64,000 nt of DNA, from the NCBI GenBank assembly GCA_029582155.1, contig CM055899.1, forward strand, positions 54,889,853 to 54,953,852. Reading direction: 5' to 3'. Numbering within the stretch: the stretch's first letter is position 1; the number at the start of each line of letters is the position of its first letter. Source of the DNA: Panopea generosa. Taxonomy: Eukaryota; Mollusca; Bivalvia; Adapedonta; Hiatellidae. Of the stretch, positions 24,574-36,969 are shown one piece after another. A program made the translations under genes and the position numbers. The notes beneath the pieces were generated by a model. It was given only the letters and a program-made list of their open reading frames with translations. It was not told where the DNA came from and did no database searches.

Positions 24574-26809
24574 GAATCCCAACCATGAATCATTTAATGC
24601 TTTTTTATCACTGTGCGAATATGCCCGTCCAACGTCTACTTGCCCAAGATGTTTTGGAATAAATACTCACTTTGAGTTTAATTAAATAAAGGGAACATGG
24701 TCCATTGGATACCATTAATTGGACTAGTATAGTACTGACTGTCTTTGTCAGTATGACGACGCATGCCTAGATCCCCGATAGTGGTTTGGCATTAATGGAA
24801 GATACATATATATTTAGTTTCATAATACCATAAATTGTATGATATAAGTTATCCTACATTATTGTCATTGCGACTATCTTGCTTAACTCACTATTTTATG
24901 TACATATCACTTCCCAAACACGTATGCACTGCTTGTATGCCTTTATATATGTGTGTCGTACTTTATGGATAACTGACATTGTGTCGTTGTCTATTCGTTT
25001 GCTAAGAGATAGTCCGAGCTTTCTTTGAACATTTACACTTACTTCTTAGAGATATTGTATAGGCATTTTTGTTCATAAACCTATGTCATTGACCCTGGAT
25101 AAGAAGCCACTATCAGTATTTAAAAATGCTTATTCCACGACAGAAAACCCGAACAAGCTAATAATGTGTAGGCAAGTAATCGTGTAGTGTTCATATCCGA
25201 TTGTGTCTCATTTTGGTGAATCCCACACGTTCGTGTCACCATGTCATTGTAGTGATATGTGTAAAACAAAGTATGCTTTTCTGAAAAAAACATCACGTAA
25301 TACAACCAGGAGAAAAAATGACAGAAACATTTCAAGAACTATAACAAAACATATCTTAGCCCTGCTATATTGCCTGGAGATACTAGAATATATATGATAT
25401 ATATGGATATATAATTATGATACGTGAACTGTAACTGTCCATTTGTTCTCATAAAGTATTCGTAATTTTGTATTCTATATCGTGGTCATTTGTTAATTCT
25501 TTAGAATAAAAATAACGCATTAAATATTTTGTAAAGCTAGTTTTTGGATTTATTTTCTCTAGTCGCAAATTAGTCTCAGCTAGATAGAGGCATTCAAACA
25601 TAACTGTGTAATACGTTAACTTAACACCCTCATCGTACCCTCTTATTGACATATATCAGCTATAATTTCATTTTGTGACACTGGCACTGACTGTCGCGTA
25701 CAGAGGTCAATATTTGCATAATATAACATACTATAACGCATATGTAGTATAAACTCTATCACATTACACGTTTAAATATATAATACATTTACAAACATAA
25801 ATAGTGAATAAAAAAGAGATGCTCTTGACAGAGCTATGATATACTGATTGCTATTTTTCCATAATACAATTAGAATCAACAACATTATATTCAAATCAAA
25901 ACATAATTTTAGCATTCAATTAGACTAAACTGGATTATTCATCTAAGTTCTATTTAAGATACATTTGAAAATATCAAAAAAAGGAATTTAAGTTCTGTCT
26001 TAAGATACTGAACTTTAATCAAGATTTATCATTTGATGGGATTGATGAATATCCTTGCAAAATACCAGAATACAAAAAAGTAAGATACATTTTTCTGAAT
26101 ATATAAAAGTTTAGTTTTTTATAATACATTTAAGTCAATTATATATTAAATATTTTCTACGTTTTTAAATTCAAAGGCAGATTTTTGCAAATAATTTGAT
26201 CTCTATCTCATATTGACAAATTAACATAATGATATTACAACTGTTACACTGTCGTTAAACTTTTAATATCAGTGTTTTCCTTACTTTTTTTATCAAATCA
26301 TTGTTGGCTTATATCATCATGAATTACACAGGATAGTAATAAATGTTCTACATTTGCAATAAAATTTACATTTTCTCTCTTCTGTGGGTAATCGTTCATA
26401 ACGTCCATTTTCTATACGAATTGGAGCTACTCCGCATCGAAAATTTAATTAAACTCTACAAAGATATCAAAGCATTTCACATTTTACATAATCTTCAACT
26501 TAATATTCAGTTTAATATAGTAACATTAGTTTCTACCTACCGTTGCCTTCACGTGCATTTTCCCTTCTAATGTCATTAGTCATATTAATTGTTCAGATTT
26601 AAAAATACTGATTGCGTCTTTCTAATAAATCCATAGTAAAGTAAGTGATAATTAAAATTTACTTCCTGAAACACATAGTTAGCAATAACGTTCCAACTTT
26701 TACATTTTCCCCAGTATTTGAAGCTGATTATTAGTTGTTATGTTGTTTAAAGTTGTTGTTAACCCTTGCAACTTTACTCTAGGAATTGAAAGCAACGCAA
26801 TATAATTAG

Positions 26810-26923
26810 TTATCCACCAGGCAGCATCGACAAAGTCGCTCTCCTGATGCTGCACCACTGGTTGGAATAGGTTCTTACGTAGATTCGTCGACTAAATTAA
26901 TTCGTCGTATATGGTACATGTAG
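26810..26923 (+). CDS. Possible terminal exon of the secreted peptide, copy B
   Basis: Thirty-seven codons to TAG 26921. Compared with copy A it keeps RQHRQSRSPDAAP, VGIGSYVDSST and LIRR, with silent changes in Arg, Gln and Gly codons and conservative I/L, R/K and V/I changes. A 6-bp insertion adds two residues before the stop. The competing overlapping frame (SYPPGSI...) takes four non-conservative changes over the same bases, which favours this frame. Splice acceptor and transcript are unproven. Confidence 0.28.
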   Translation, partial: LSTRQHRQSRSPDAAPLVGIGSYVDSSTKLIRRIWYM

Positions 26924-26959
26924 TTGTGGATTTTAAATATTGTAGATTTCTCATAGTCA

Positions 26960-27490
26960 CTGTTTATTAAATTCGCTTATTCTTGAATTCGATGGTTATT
27001 TAAGTCATTCATTATTGTTATAGTCGTTGATTCTTGTAATCGATGATTGTTTAAGTCATTGATTCGTGTAGTCGATGATTATTTAAGTCGTCGATGTTGT
27101 AGTCGATGATTATTTAAGTCGTTGATTCGTGAAGTCGATGATTATTTAAGTAACTGATTCTTGTAGTCGATGATTATTTAAGTCGTCGATGTTGTAGTCG
27201 ATGATTATTTAAGTCGTTCATTCTTGTAGTCGATAATTATTTGTCATTGATTCGTGTAGTCGATGATTATTTAAGCCGTTGATTCGTGAAGTCGATGATT
27301 ATTTAAGACATTGATTTGTGTAGTCGATCATTATTTAAGTCGTCGATGTTGTAGTCGATGATATTTTAAGTTGTTGATTCTTGTAGTCGATGATTATTTA
27401 AGTCGTTGATTTTTGTAGTCGATGATTATTTAAGTCATTGATTCGTGTAGTCGATAATTATTTAAGTCGTTGATTTTTGTAGTCGATGAT
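26960..27490. repeat. 32-bp tandem array, copy B
   Basis: Same unit as 11095-12030 (GTAGTCGATGATTATTTAAG plus GTTGATTC-type remainder), about 16 units. Confidence 0.95.
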
Positions 27491-27831
27491 GGTCAAAATG
27501 CCGTAATGTTCACCGCTGGTTTGTGATACGTTGGTTGACATAAAAAAAATCCTGCCTAGGGCCACGTTATGAACTTATTTAGATTTAGAACGTCTCATCT
27601 AAAATTGATAATCGTGGTAATCGACGTGTTGCAGAGGGTTATTCCTATTTTATCGCTGTAACCACGTGTATCGGAGGCGATGCTGGTTCACGTCTAAAGA
27701 CTGGAGTGGAGGTGCACTTCGACAGTCGCCTGAAGAATGACCGATTGTGTTAATCCACTTAAATATTACTATCCCGGGGTCATCACTAAGTTCCCTTAAT
27801 TTGAATACGAAAATGATAAACGTAAGAGTTC

Positions 27832-27873
27832 ATTAACAATAACAATAACAACAACAACAACAACAACAACAAT
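27832..27873. repeat. AAC microsatellite, copy B
   Basis: More homogeneous AAC run than the copy A counterpart. It produces the poly-Val stretch of the minus-strand frame at 27796-27993. Confidence 0.85.
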
Positions 27874-28745
27874 ATATTTATTCACACAGAACATAAAACA
27901 TGACACCATGAGGTGATGCATCATTACAAATATGTTAATGATCATAAATAATAAGGTGGTTAGTAGCTGTATTTTTTTTGTTATGCAATGCATATTAATA
28001 TTGGTTTATACTTTTCCAAAATTTAGTGGAAGAATTCCATGAAATGAAAACATCCGAGGTATTTTTATCTTTTCATATAAGTACACATATATGTACACAT
28101 ACTAGACATATACATATAAACACAAATATACATATTTTGAGAAAAATAATTATTACTGATTATCAGTTTGATAAATTCACATTTTGTTTTTTACTGAGAT
28201 TTATCTGATATGTTCATACGCTTTTAAATTGAAGTATATTTGGTCATGCGTAGTACGTTTCTCCAAGAAAGTTTTGTTCGCAAACAGAATATATTGTATG
28301 AAATTATTGGTACAATAATTTATATTAAATGGACACATTTAATTATAGTCTAAATAAACTCAGATTAAATGATTAACTGTAAATGGCCGGCACTGTTGCT
28401 ACGAACATGCAACATACTCGAATTAACTTAAATTGTTGTAAAGTAATAATTTACATTGTTTACATTAGTTTATATCCGGCTTTTTGCGTATTAAAATTTG
28501 AATTTTCCGATCAACCGATTATCGGTAAACTGTCACTAGCAGTATAAATGTACTGTTAATAAAAAATGGCTGTGGTAAAATTGGCATGAGTACATTCTCT
28601 TTTGCTCTGAAAATTATTATATTGTGAATTGGTTTAGAAAGAGTAAACTTTATTTTCAGCATTATGTATTTCTTTGTATGAGTTTGTTTTAATACATGTC
28701 CGTAAATGTTATAATACAAAGTGTGGAAAGAAATTAAAATAGGTG

Positions 28746-28940
28746 TTCATTATATGTTGTGTCTATCCGCAAGTACACCGATACAAAATGGAAACCGAGA
28801 GACCAGTCCAACAAGAAAACGTGGTAACTACTAACTTCATGTTTCAATATTTGGATATATTTATATGCAAAGCCGTTACGATTAGTCAATATTGATATAT
28901 TACGATATAATTGTTAACACCTCGTTATTACAGTCGGTAT
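28746..28940. other. Unique spacer
   Basis: Links duplicon B to the 145-bp array. An ATG at 28788 opens a 33-codon frame starting METERPVQQENV, with a GTAACT donor-like site inside it; too little to call a gene. Confidence 0.5.
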
Positions 28941-30345
28941 TCTAAAATGTAGTGTCATATAAGGAAAGTGAATGTCGTGTAAGGATGTTGAGTATATAGA
29001 TTAGAATATCTAGTACCCAGTAAGAAAAAAATATAGTCGAGTAGGTGGTTTTGTATCATGTGAGATTATTTAGTGTCGCTTGTGAAAATATACTGTTAAA
29101 TAATGAATTTCAATACCGTGTAAGGATGTTGAGTATAATTATAATGATAAGAAAATCTAATGCCTAGTCAGAAAAATCTAATCTGGAGTGAAGATGTTGT
29201 GTATTGAAAGAGATTATCTAGTGTCGTGTATGAAAATATAGTGTCAAATAAGGAAATTGAATGTTTTGTAAGTATATTGATTTTATATAGTTTACAATAT
29301 CTAGTTCCCAGTAAGAAAAAAACTATAGTCGAGTAAGGATGTTGTGTATCGAGTAAGAAAATCTAGTGTCGCATATGAAAATATAGAGTTAAATAAAGAA
29401 ATTGAATGTTGTGTAAGGGTGTTGAGTATATACAAATTAGAAAATCCAGTACCCAGTAAGAAAAATCTATAGTCAAGTGTTGTGTATTGAGTGAAAATAT
29501 CTAGTGTCACGTATGAAAGTATAGTGTCATAAAAGGAAATTGAATGTTGTGTAAGGATGTTGATTATATATAGATTAGAAAATCTAGTGCCGAGTAAGAA
29601 AAAATTGAAGTTGAGTGAGGATGTTGTATATCGAGAAAGAAAATCTATTATCGCGTATGAAAATAGAGTGTCAAATAAGGAATTTGGATGTTGAGTATGA
29701 ATAGATTAGAAAATCTAGTGCCCTGTAAGAAAAATTTATAGTTGTGTGAGGATGTTGTTTATCGAGTGAGAAAATCTAAAGTTGCATATGAAAATATAGT
29801 GTCATATAAGGAAATTGAATGTCGTGTAAAGATGCTGATTATATATAGATTAGAATATCTAGTTCCCAGTAAGAAAAAAAACTATAGTCGAGTGAGGATG
29901 TTGTATATCAAGAGAGAAAATCTAGTGTCGCGTATGAACATAAAGTGTCAAATAAGGAAATTGAATGTTGTATTAGTATGTTGAGTATATATAGATTGGA
30001 AAATCTGGTGCCCAGTCAGAAAAATCTATAGTCAAGTAAGGATGTTGTTTATCGAGTGAGATAGTGTAGTCGCGTGTAGTGTATGAATATATAGTGTTAA
30101 ATAAGGAATTTGAATGTTGTGTAAGGATGTTGAGTATGTATAGATAAGGAAACTCTAGAGCCCTGTAAGAAAAAAATATAGTAGAGTGAGGATGTTGTTT
30201 ATCGAGTGAGAAAATCTAATGTTACGTATGAAAATTTAGTGCCATATAAGGAAAGTGAATGTCGTGTAAGGATGTTGAGTTTATATAGATTAGAAAATCA
30301 AGTACCCAGTAAAAAATAAGATGTTGTGTATCGAGTTAGAAAAAG
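28941..30345. repeat. 145-bp tandem array, about 10 units
   Basis: The landmark GAATGTYGTGTAAGGATG recurs near 28970, 29243, 29404, 29540, 29818, 29964, 30112 and 30257, with weaker units between. Spacing varies from about 132 to 161 bp, mostly 145-148. Each unit repeats AGAAAATCTAGTG-type and GAGTGAGGATGTTGT-type blocks. Seen only here in the window. Confidence 0.9.
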
Positions 30346-30567
30346 TACGAAACGTGTGCTTATCATGCAGTTGCTGATTGCCTTGTGTAACTTAAGTACC
30401 TAACACATGCTTAATGGGTATGCAACACTGTGTATAAAACAGGATATGAATAGCTATGAGTTCAGCTTTGTATTAACAGTATCAATATGCATAAATTCGA
30501 GTCCATTAAGATATATCAGCTCGTTTTGTAACGGTCATTTTCGCACATCGACTTTGTGGTTGAAGTC

Positions 30568-30609
30568 GCCATATTTGACACCTGAGTGACGTCACAACTG
30601 CACTTCCGG
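30568..30609 (-). promoter_or_regulatory. Promoter-like module, left side, unit 1
   Basis: Contains GCCATATTT (YY1-like on the minus strand), a full CRE palindrome TGACGTCA (30587-30594) and ACTTCCGG (ETS site, 30602-30609), with 7 bp between CRE and ETS. The mirror-image module at 33211-33270 has the same CRE-to-ETS spacing. Confidence 0.5.
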
Positions 30610-30711
30610 TTTAAAGCAAAATTAATTTATACGCTACAGCAGATATAGAAACGTGCAATTATAGTCATCGGCAAAATTACTTGCAAGAAAAATAAAATAG
30701 ATTTTTATAAC

Positions 30712-30965
30712 GGAGAAGGATTTGTGGCCTACAACTTTGAACCACAATTTTCGAAGAAAAGTTAAATGAATTCGAAAACGAGAGAAAAAGTGAGACGGCA
30801 CAGTCGTTTACACATGTGAAATATTTTTGCAGCCTCAAAAACTGTGTAATAATGCCTTCGGCTGACGAAAATACGTGATGCAGATGGAATGACCTTACTA
30901 TTGGAAAGTTAGAAGATTTAGAATGTTTCACAGAAATAATACAGAGAAAAACAGCAATGTCTTAT
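30712..30965 (+). pseudogene. P2RX7_C-like (P2X7 intracellular domain family) pseudogene, unit 1
   Basis: Allowing for one -1 frameshift near 30761, the plus strand encodes YNFEPQFS with an acidic EE-rich helix, then CSLKNCVIMP (30828-30857), DENT, a stop, and C..NDLTI then LEDLECFTEI. The family signature is W-C-S-C-x-x-C-x-x-M-P, later paired cysteines, and a C-I-T-type segment. Here the second cysteine is Leu and the first of the paired cysteines is TGA (30876), one base from a Cys codon. P2X7 uses this region as a cytosolic zinc- and nucleotide-binding ballast; stand-alone relatives are abundant in invertebrates. The gene is dead: frameshift plus stop. Confidence 0.6.
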
Positions 30966-31566
30966 GAAGCTTTCACCCAAAAAGATGATAACAGTCACAC
31001 CGATAATGAACCTGAGATCAAACCCGAAACCCATATATCACGAGTCTGACATCGTATCATGTAGCCTGACATTGATGATTGAATTTTAAAATAGTATGTC
31101 CCTTAGCTTGATCAACAAAACAAATAAAAGTGATGTTTTCGTTCAGTGTTGATATAGATCCAGGCGAGACTGCACAATCATGTTGTTCTACAGGGTATAT
31201 ACTGTTTGCTACTTAGTCAATAAATTATCAAAACACACTATTTAGACCAGGAATGGAATTTAAAGGGAAATAGTCTGTTACATAAATTTACCTGTCTAAG
31301 AGAGAATAAGAAAAACTTTTATATCTATTTTCTTATCGTGTTTAGCTGGTGCGGCCATTGTTACACACTGAGATGATGGCTGATAAAATTCGGATTTCAT
31401 ACCCTTTTTAGTAAAATTAGATGAAGCATGGATGAGGTATTTTTTGTTGTTTTACATAACTTGCACTGTCTTTTGATTATTCAAATTGTGTTACTACCCA
31501 TTTTGATATATGATGATTATCTATTCTACCAGTTCCCTGAACATATATGAATGTTTCTCCTTATAG

Positions 31567-31612
31567 GGAGTATCATATGGAATATAATGTCTATAGGCAT
31601 ATTGCACAAAAT
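31567..31612 (+). other. Possible downstream exon of the P2RX7_C-like gene, unit 1
   Basis: Flanked by CTCCTTATAG and GTATGT, 46 nt. It encodes EYHMEYNVYRHIAQN, reminiscent of the Y-R-H-x-A-Y segment in P2RX7_C proteins. The longer open frame 31547-31780 around it differs from its unit 2 partner mostly by amino-acid changes, so is not under visible selection. Confidence 0.3.
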
Positions 31613-32269
31613 GTATGTTACTGTCCAGCTACTGGAACCCTGCTGAGCTTTCATAATTCACCAACACCACATTCACACCATATAGTAATGAGAAATACCC
31701 TGCCACAGTTCGTATATTTTACCCTAATGAGCATAAATCACCCGAGGTTTTATGATCCCAGGGTTTATGACAGGGTGTAATATCTCGAAGTAGTATGGCT
31801 TAATACTAATTTAAGTATTTTCAGTTAATTAAGGGTTCAATATCAATCAAAACTTACAAGTAAAAAAATATGTAATATGATATTATGTATATTTTTCACA
31901 AATAGTATACCAGTACATTATTTTAACAGTAAAAACAAAACTCAGCTGTTGCATACCATACAATAGCAAAGCATAAGAAGGAAAATAAACATACATTTTC
32001 ATATATTTATGAATAAATAAAGGAACAAAGGTTTTAATTTATCTTTTTTAGTAACGAAGTAGAGGTAGTTGAAATATCTATTCACGAATTATGACCTAGC
32101 TGACTGTGAAAAGCCATATATCAATATAAACTAAATTCCAGTTGATTATAAAGTAAATAAAAATGAGTTTTTAAACAATAAATGGTTGCATGAATATTTA
32201 GCGTCATTGTTTACCATCGAGGGCTTACAGTTATACAGATGTTCAGTTAAACTAACCACTGTTTCCTGT

Positions 32270-32482
32270 GATCCTGAAAAGTTAACCAGTACTCGAGCAC
32301 ACCCCATATCCGCAAGTAACAGATATCTTTCTCACTTGAATCAGCGGTGAGATATAAATTATATTGAGACACAGTGTTGTATGTCAATAATCACAGAGAC
32401 TGTTGCAGGGTGGGGATTCGGATTCGCGACATCTGGATTGATAGTCAGAAACGTAACTGACTGCGCCAATCGGGCCTGTCAC
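32270..32482 (-). mobile_element. tRNA-derived SINE, unit 1
   Basis: On the minus strand: A box TTGGCGCAGTCAG (about 32457-32469), a mutated B box (GCGAATCCGAATCC), then a body with CTTGCGGATATGGGG and GTGCTCGAGTACTGG. The tRNA-like head cannot form a good T stem, so this is a SINE or relic and not a tRNA gene. Confidence 0.65.
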
Positions 32483-33210
32483 AAATAAATGGCTTTTATT
32501 TGTATTTTGATAATAAATGTTAGATACCATGTCGTTTTCACACCTATGTTTTTGGCATTAACCTTAAATTTTCTTTTTATTGTTTATTGGATTATCGCAC
32601 CTGTTTAATCAGCATGCAATTATAACCTTGTGAAAGTTTGTTATATTAATTTCGCAATATTTTGGAAGAGAATATAAACTTACAAATTAAATTTCAGAAA
32701 TCAGTTGAGCTATTAAGTGTTATTGGCACATTTTTTAAGAACTTCCCACTGGATAATATACACTAAGTCTATATGTTTGTCGCATATGGTAATCTTCGTA
32801 CTGAAATCATCAGAAATTGTATGCTTGGGTAGTGGTACGCCAATGCAATGATACGCCTTATTCTGCAATCTTAGGTCCTACCCCTAAAATATATAGGCGT
32901 TTTGCGCGTGTTGTCACCAGAAGCATGACAATGAGGCATCGTGAAATCACATATTATGAAAACTAAACACAACGCTGCACACAAAACATATAGCATTACT
33001 CCACCCACTTATTCCGCTGAAGAAAACAATGTTTATGGGATAAGTCCTTCAATTCAGAATCGTTTTCGCGTTTAACTGTCTTCCTTCGATGTTCACTAAT
33101 GCACTGAATATCTATCTATAAACAGTTTACGTAAATTAGTGTATATACATAAGAGTTTCAGTAGAAAGCATGCACTAAAGACACAACACAATTTTCGCGA
33201 GAACTAGAAC

Positions 33211-33270
33211 AGAAGTGCTTCTATGACGTCACCAAAAACCTCAAACATAAAAGAGCTATAAAATGGCAGC
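33211..33270 (+). promoter_or_regulatory. Promoter-like module, right side, unit 1
   Basis: AGAAGTGC (degraded ETS), TGACGTCA (33224-33231) and AAATGGC (33262-33267, YY1-like), in that order on the plus strand. The ETS core is mutated compared with unit 2. Confidence 0.45.
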
Positions 33271-33344
33271 GCCCATAATATTTAGAAAACGCTTGAAATC
33301 ATGATATTTAATATCGTTTTTCTCATTTGATGCATTTCATGTCA

Positions 33345-35490
33345 TCAGTTGTGTCAGGTAGGTACCAATTGTTTGCAGAGAATGACGTTGATGCTTGTCT
33401 TGTGTAATTAAGATACCAAACGTGTGGTTCTCATGTTGTTGGTGACTGTCTTTGGGTATTTTAGGTATTAACCACGCGTTTCTCTTATGCAGTTGTTGCC
33501 TGTCTTGTGTAATTTAAGTACCATACACGTGCTTATCATGTAGCAAAGGAATGTATTATGTAATTTGGCTATCAGACACGTGGTTCTGATGCCGTTCCTG
33601 CTTTTATTGTGTAATTTAGGTACCAGACGCGTGTTTATCATGCATATGGTGCTTGTCTTGTGTAATTTGTGTACTAGACGTGTGGTTCTCATGTCGTTGG
33701 TGCTTTTCTTGTGTAATTTAATTACTAAACAAGTGCTTGTCGTGAATGTAGCTCCTTTTATGTGTACGTTAGGTACCAAACATGTGGTTCTTATGCTGTT
33801 GGTGCGTTAATCGTCTAGTTTAGGTATCAAAAATGAACTTATCATGCAGTTGGTACCTGTCTTGAGTAATTTCAGCAAAAAACACGTGTCACGTGCTTAT
33901 CATGAAGGTAACTGATGTCTTGTATAAATCAGGCACCAATCGTGTGACTATCATGTAAAGGGTGCATGTCTTGTGTAATTTTGGTACAATCTCTTGATAT
34001 CCATGCCGTTGGTGTTTGTCGTGTGTAATTAATGTACCAAACGTGTGGTTTTCATGCCGTTAGTGCCTGTCTTGTGTATATTAGGAATCAAAAGTGTGCT
34101 TCTCCTGCAGTTAGTTATCAAACTTATGGTTGTTGGTGCTAGTCTTGTGTAATTTTAGGTACCAAACGTGTCCTTATCATGCAGTTGGTGCTTGTCTGGT
34201 GTAATTTAGGTACAAACGCGTGTTTCTCATGCCAATGGTTTTTGTTTTGTGTAATTTACGTACTTAACGTTTGATTCTCATGTCATTGTATAATTTAGGT
34301 ACCAAATGGGTAGTGCTCAAGAAGTTGGTGATTGTCTTGTGTAATTAAGATACCAAACGTGTGAATCTCACGTCGTTGGTATTTTTATTATGTAATATAG
34401 GTACCAAATGTGCAGCTCTCATGCAGTTGGTTCTTGTCTTGTGTAATTTAAATACAAAACACGTGCTTATCATGAAAGTAGCGCTGGTCTTAAGTAATTA
34501 AGATACCAAACGTGAGATTCTCATGGTGTTGATGCTTAATTGTGTAATTTAGGTTCCAAACGCGTGCATATCATACAGCTATTGATTGCCTTCAGTAATT
34601 TAGGTACCAAAGGTCTCACGCCGTTAGTGTCTGTTTTTTGTACCAGCCGTGTACTTATCATACCATGTCGTTGATGCATGTGCATATAATGCAGTTGGCG
34701 ATTGTCTTGTGTAGTTTAGGTACCAAACGTGTGAATCTCATGTCGTTAGTGATTGTCCTGTGTAATTAAGGTACCAAACGCGTTGTTCTCATGCCGTTGA
34801 TGCTTGTCGTGTGAAGTTTACGTACTTAACGTATGGTTCTCATTCCGTTTGTAAGTTATTTGTGTATTTTAGGTACCAAACGTGTGCTTATCATGCAAGT
34901 TATGCTTGTCTTATAAATGTAGATACCAAACGTGTGGGGCTCATTCAGTTGGTGCGTTTATTGTGTAGTTTAAGTATAAAATGTGTAGTTCTCAAATAGT
35001 TGGTTCTTCTCTTGTGTAATTTAAGTACGAAACACGTGCTTATCTCGGAGATTGCACTTGTCTTATGTAATTAAGGTACCAAACGTTTGATTATCATGTC
35101 AATGATGCGTGTGCATATCATCCAGTTGGTGATTGTCTCGAAACGTGTGATTTTTATGTCGTTGGTGCCTGTCTTGTGTATTTTAGGTACCAAATTTGTG
35201 CTTAGTACGTTAGTACTTGCCCATTATAATTTACGTACTTAACGTGTTGTTTTCATATCGTTTATGCTTTGATTGTGTTACTTAGGTACTAAATGCGTAC
35301 TTAGTATGCAGTTTGTGCTTGTCTTATGTAATGTAGGTACCAAACGTTTGTTTCTAATTCCGTTGGTGCTTTTATTATGTAATTGAGGTACCAACTGTGT
35401 GGTGCTCATGTAGTTGTTTCTTGTCTTGTGTAATTCAGGTATAAAACACGTGTTTAGCATGCAGGTAGAGCTTGTCTTATGTAATTAAGA
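33345..35490. repeat. 51-bp satellite array, unit 1
   Basis: The unit reads GGTACCAAACGTGTGGTTCT, then CATGCCGTTGGTGCTTGT, then CTTGTGTAATTTA; about 42 units with substitutions and partial units. Two flavours (GTGGTTCTCATG and GTGCTTATCATGCAG) tend to alternate. 51 is 17 codons, so spurious frames arise (33468-33779 minus, 33565-33810 plus). Confidence 0.95.
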
Positions 35491-35991
35491 TACGAAAGAT
35501 AGATTCGTTTCTCATGCAGTTTCGATGTATACAGATGTTCATTAAATCACTGAGATTGTCAATGATAACAAATTGTGTGTACATTGCTATATATGGTATA
35601 CTTGTTTTTCTCACAATATGCTGACATGTTCTTTGTGTAAAAATTGAAGCTTGGGATTGCTTGTGAGCTCAATAACAATGACAATGAAACTGTTGGCCGT
35701 ATTGGAAACACATATTTGGAGAAAAAGCCTTTTGTGGTCATACTCAGCAACAATATGGGGTTCAAGAATTGTTGATAATATGTTCGTATGTTTGTCAGCC
35801 CCATCGTCAATCTTCAATGAAGAGAACAAGAATGATATCAAACGGGAAAATATAGCACAATCATCTTCCTGTATTGTACACACCTGTAATAGAGTAATAG
35901 AGTCATGATTTTCGTTCAATGTGACCAGTATGTATCTGAGCTTGTAAGAAACGATCTACACTGATGTAACAATTGGAAGAAGGGGGACTTA

Positions 35992-36620
35992 AAACGCTGG
36001 ACTTTGAAAAATTCATATTTTCTCTTAAAGCAAGTTGGATCAAGCAAATAACGAACAATAGCACATGTTTGTGGAAACAGATAATTGATATCGTGTATTG
36101 CAAACACTTTAAATCTAAATTACCAACTTCATAATTAACCTACCTACATAAGCACACAACAATAAAAATGGAAAAAAAGAATTTCAAGATGCAATTATTG
36201 CTTGAAAATATAGTTAAATAGAATAGCATTAAAATGAATAATTTCCACTAAACTATGCAATTTTTAATACAAATATATAGTGAAAATAGTTGCTAGAAAT
36301 GTGATTTATGTGTTATGGATATGGAAACTGTGAACCATTTATTTTGGAAATGTTTTCATATACAAACATTCTGGTTAAGTTTTCAAATACTTTTGCGTAT
36401 ATTTCTCATTGAATTTAGTTAACATACATGTAACTTTAGGATATTCATCTAATGATACAAATACAGCTATGATGATTTGTATAATAATATCAGCAAAATA
36501 TTATATTTACTTAAATGTAGAGAAAAACAATCCTTATGCCATTGGATACAAGTTATACTTATTTAATTGTATTGAAATTAATAAAAAATGCATTTATATA
36601 ATGGAAAATGGAGATATCTT
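35992..36620 (+). pseudogene. LINE reverse-transcriptase C-terminal remnant, unit 1
   Basis: From 35992 the frame reads GGLKTLDFEKF, IFSLKASWIK, a conserved segment in the linker after the reverse-transcriptase domain of non-LTR elements. After a deletion it resumes at 36300 as CDLC then METVNHLFWKCFHIQTFW, the C-x-x-C...H...C zinc knuckle (zf-RVT). After a frameshift near 36415 come LGYSSND and ISAKYYIYL, the usual tail. No endonuclease or catalytic YADD part is present, as expected of a 5'-truncated insertion. The clade is probably L1/Tx1-like. Confidence 0.7.
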
Positions 36621-36743
36621 ATCGATTATTTTTTATATTGAAATCATTTTGATATATTTATGTTGTTTATTGGATGATGCAAAAATTGTTTTCTATCATA
36701 TTGCATTGCATTATACTCTTTACATGTATGGTCGGTGTATATC

Positions 36744-36745
<2 letters not shown>

Positions 36746-36815
<70 letters not shown>

Positions 36816-36872
36816 TTCTGTCTGTCTTTCTGTCTGTCTGTCTGTCTTTCTGTCTGTCTTTCTGTCTGTCTT

Positions 36873-36969
<97 letters not shown>
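36746..36969. repeat. TCTG microsatellite, unit 1
   Basis: About 224 bp of TCTG with scattered TTTC variants in the middle. It generates five overlapping CLSV/DRQT frames on both strands; none is a gene. Confidence 0.97.

Larger units (their letters stand above)
23345..28745. repeat. Duplicon B, right block
   Basis: Colinear with 7856-13435. It lacks about 100 bp near 27800 present in A and has a shorter 32-bp array, but adds about 120 bp near 25960-26080. No full gene is visible outside the exon-like pieces listed. Confidence 0.85.

Noticed and set aside
28788..28890. Short frame starting METERPVQQENV with a donor-like GTAACT
   Set aside because: Single copy, 33 codons, no partner for comparison.
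31547..31780. 77-codon frame conserved between units (partner 47735-47968)
   Set aside because: Most differences change the residue, including radical ones; only a possible exon at its start is kept as a low-confidence feature.
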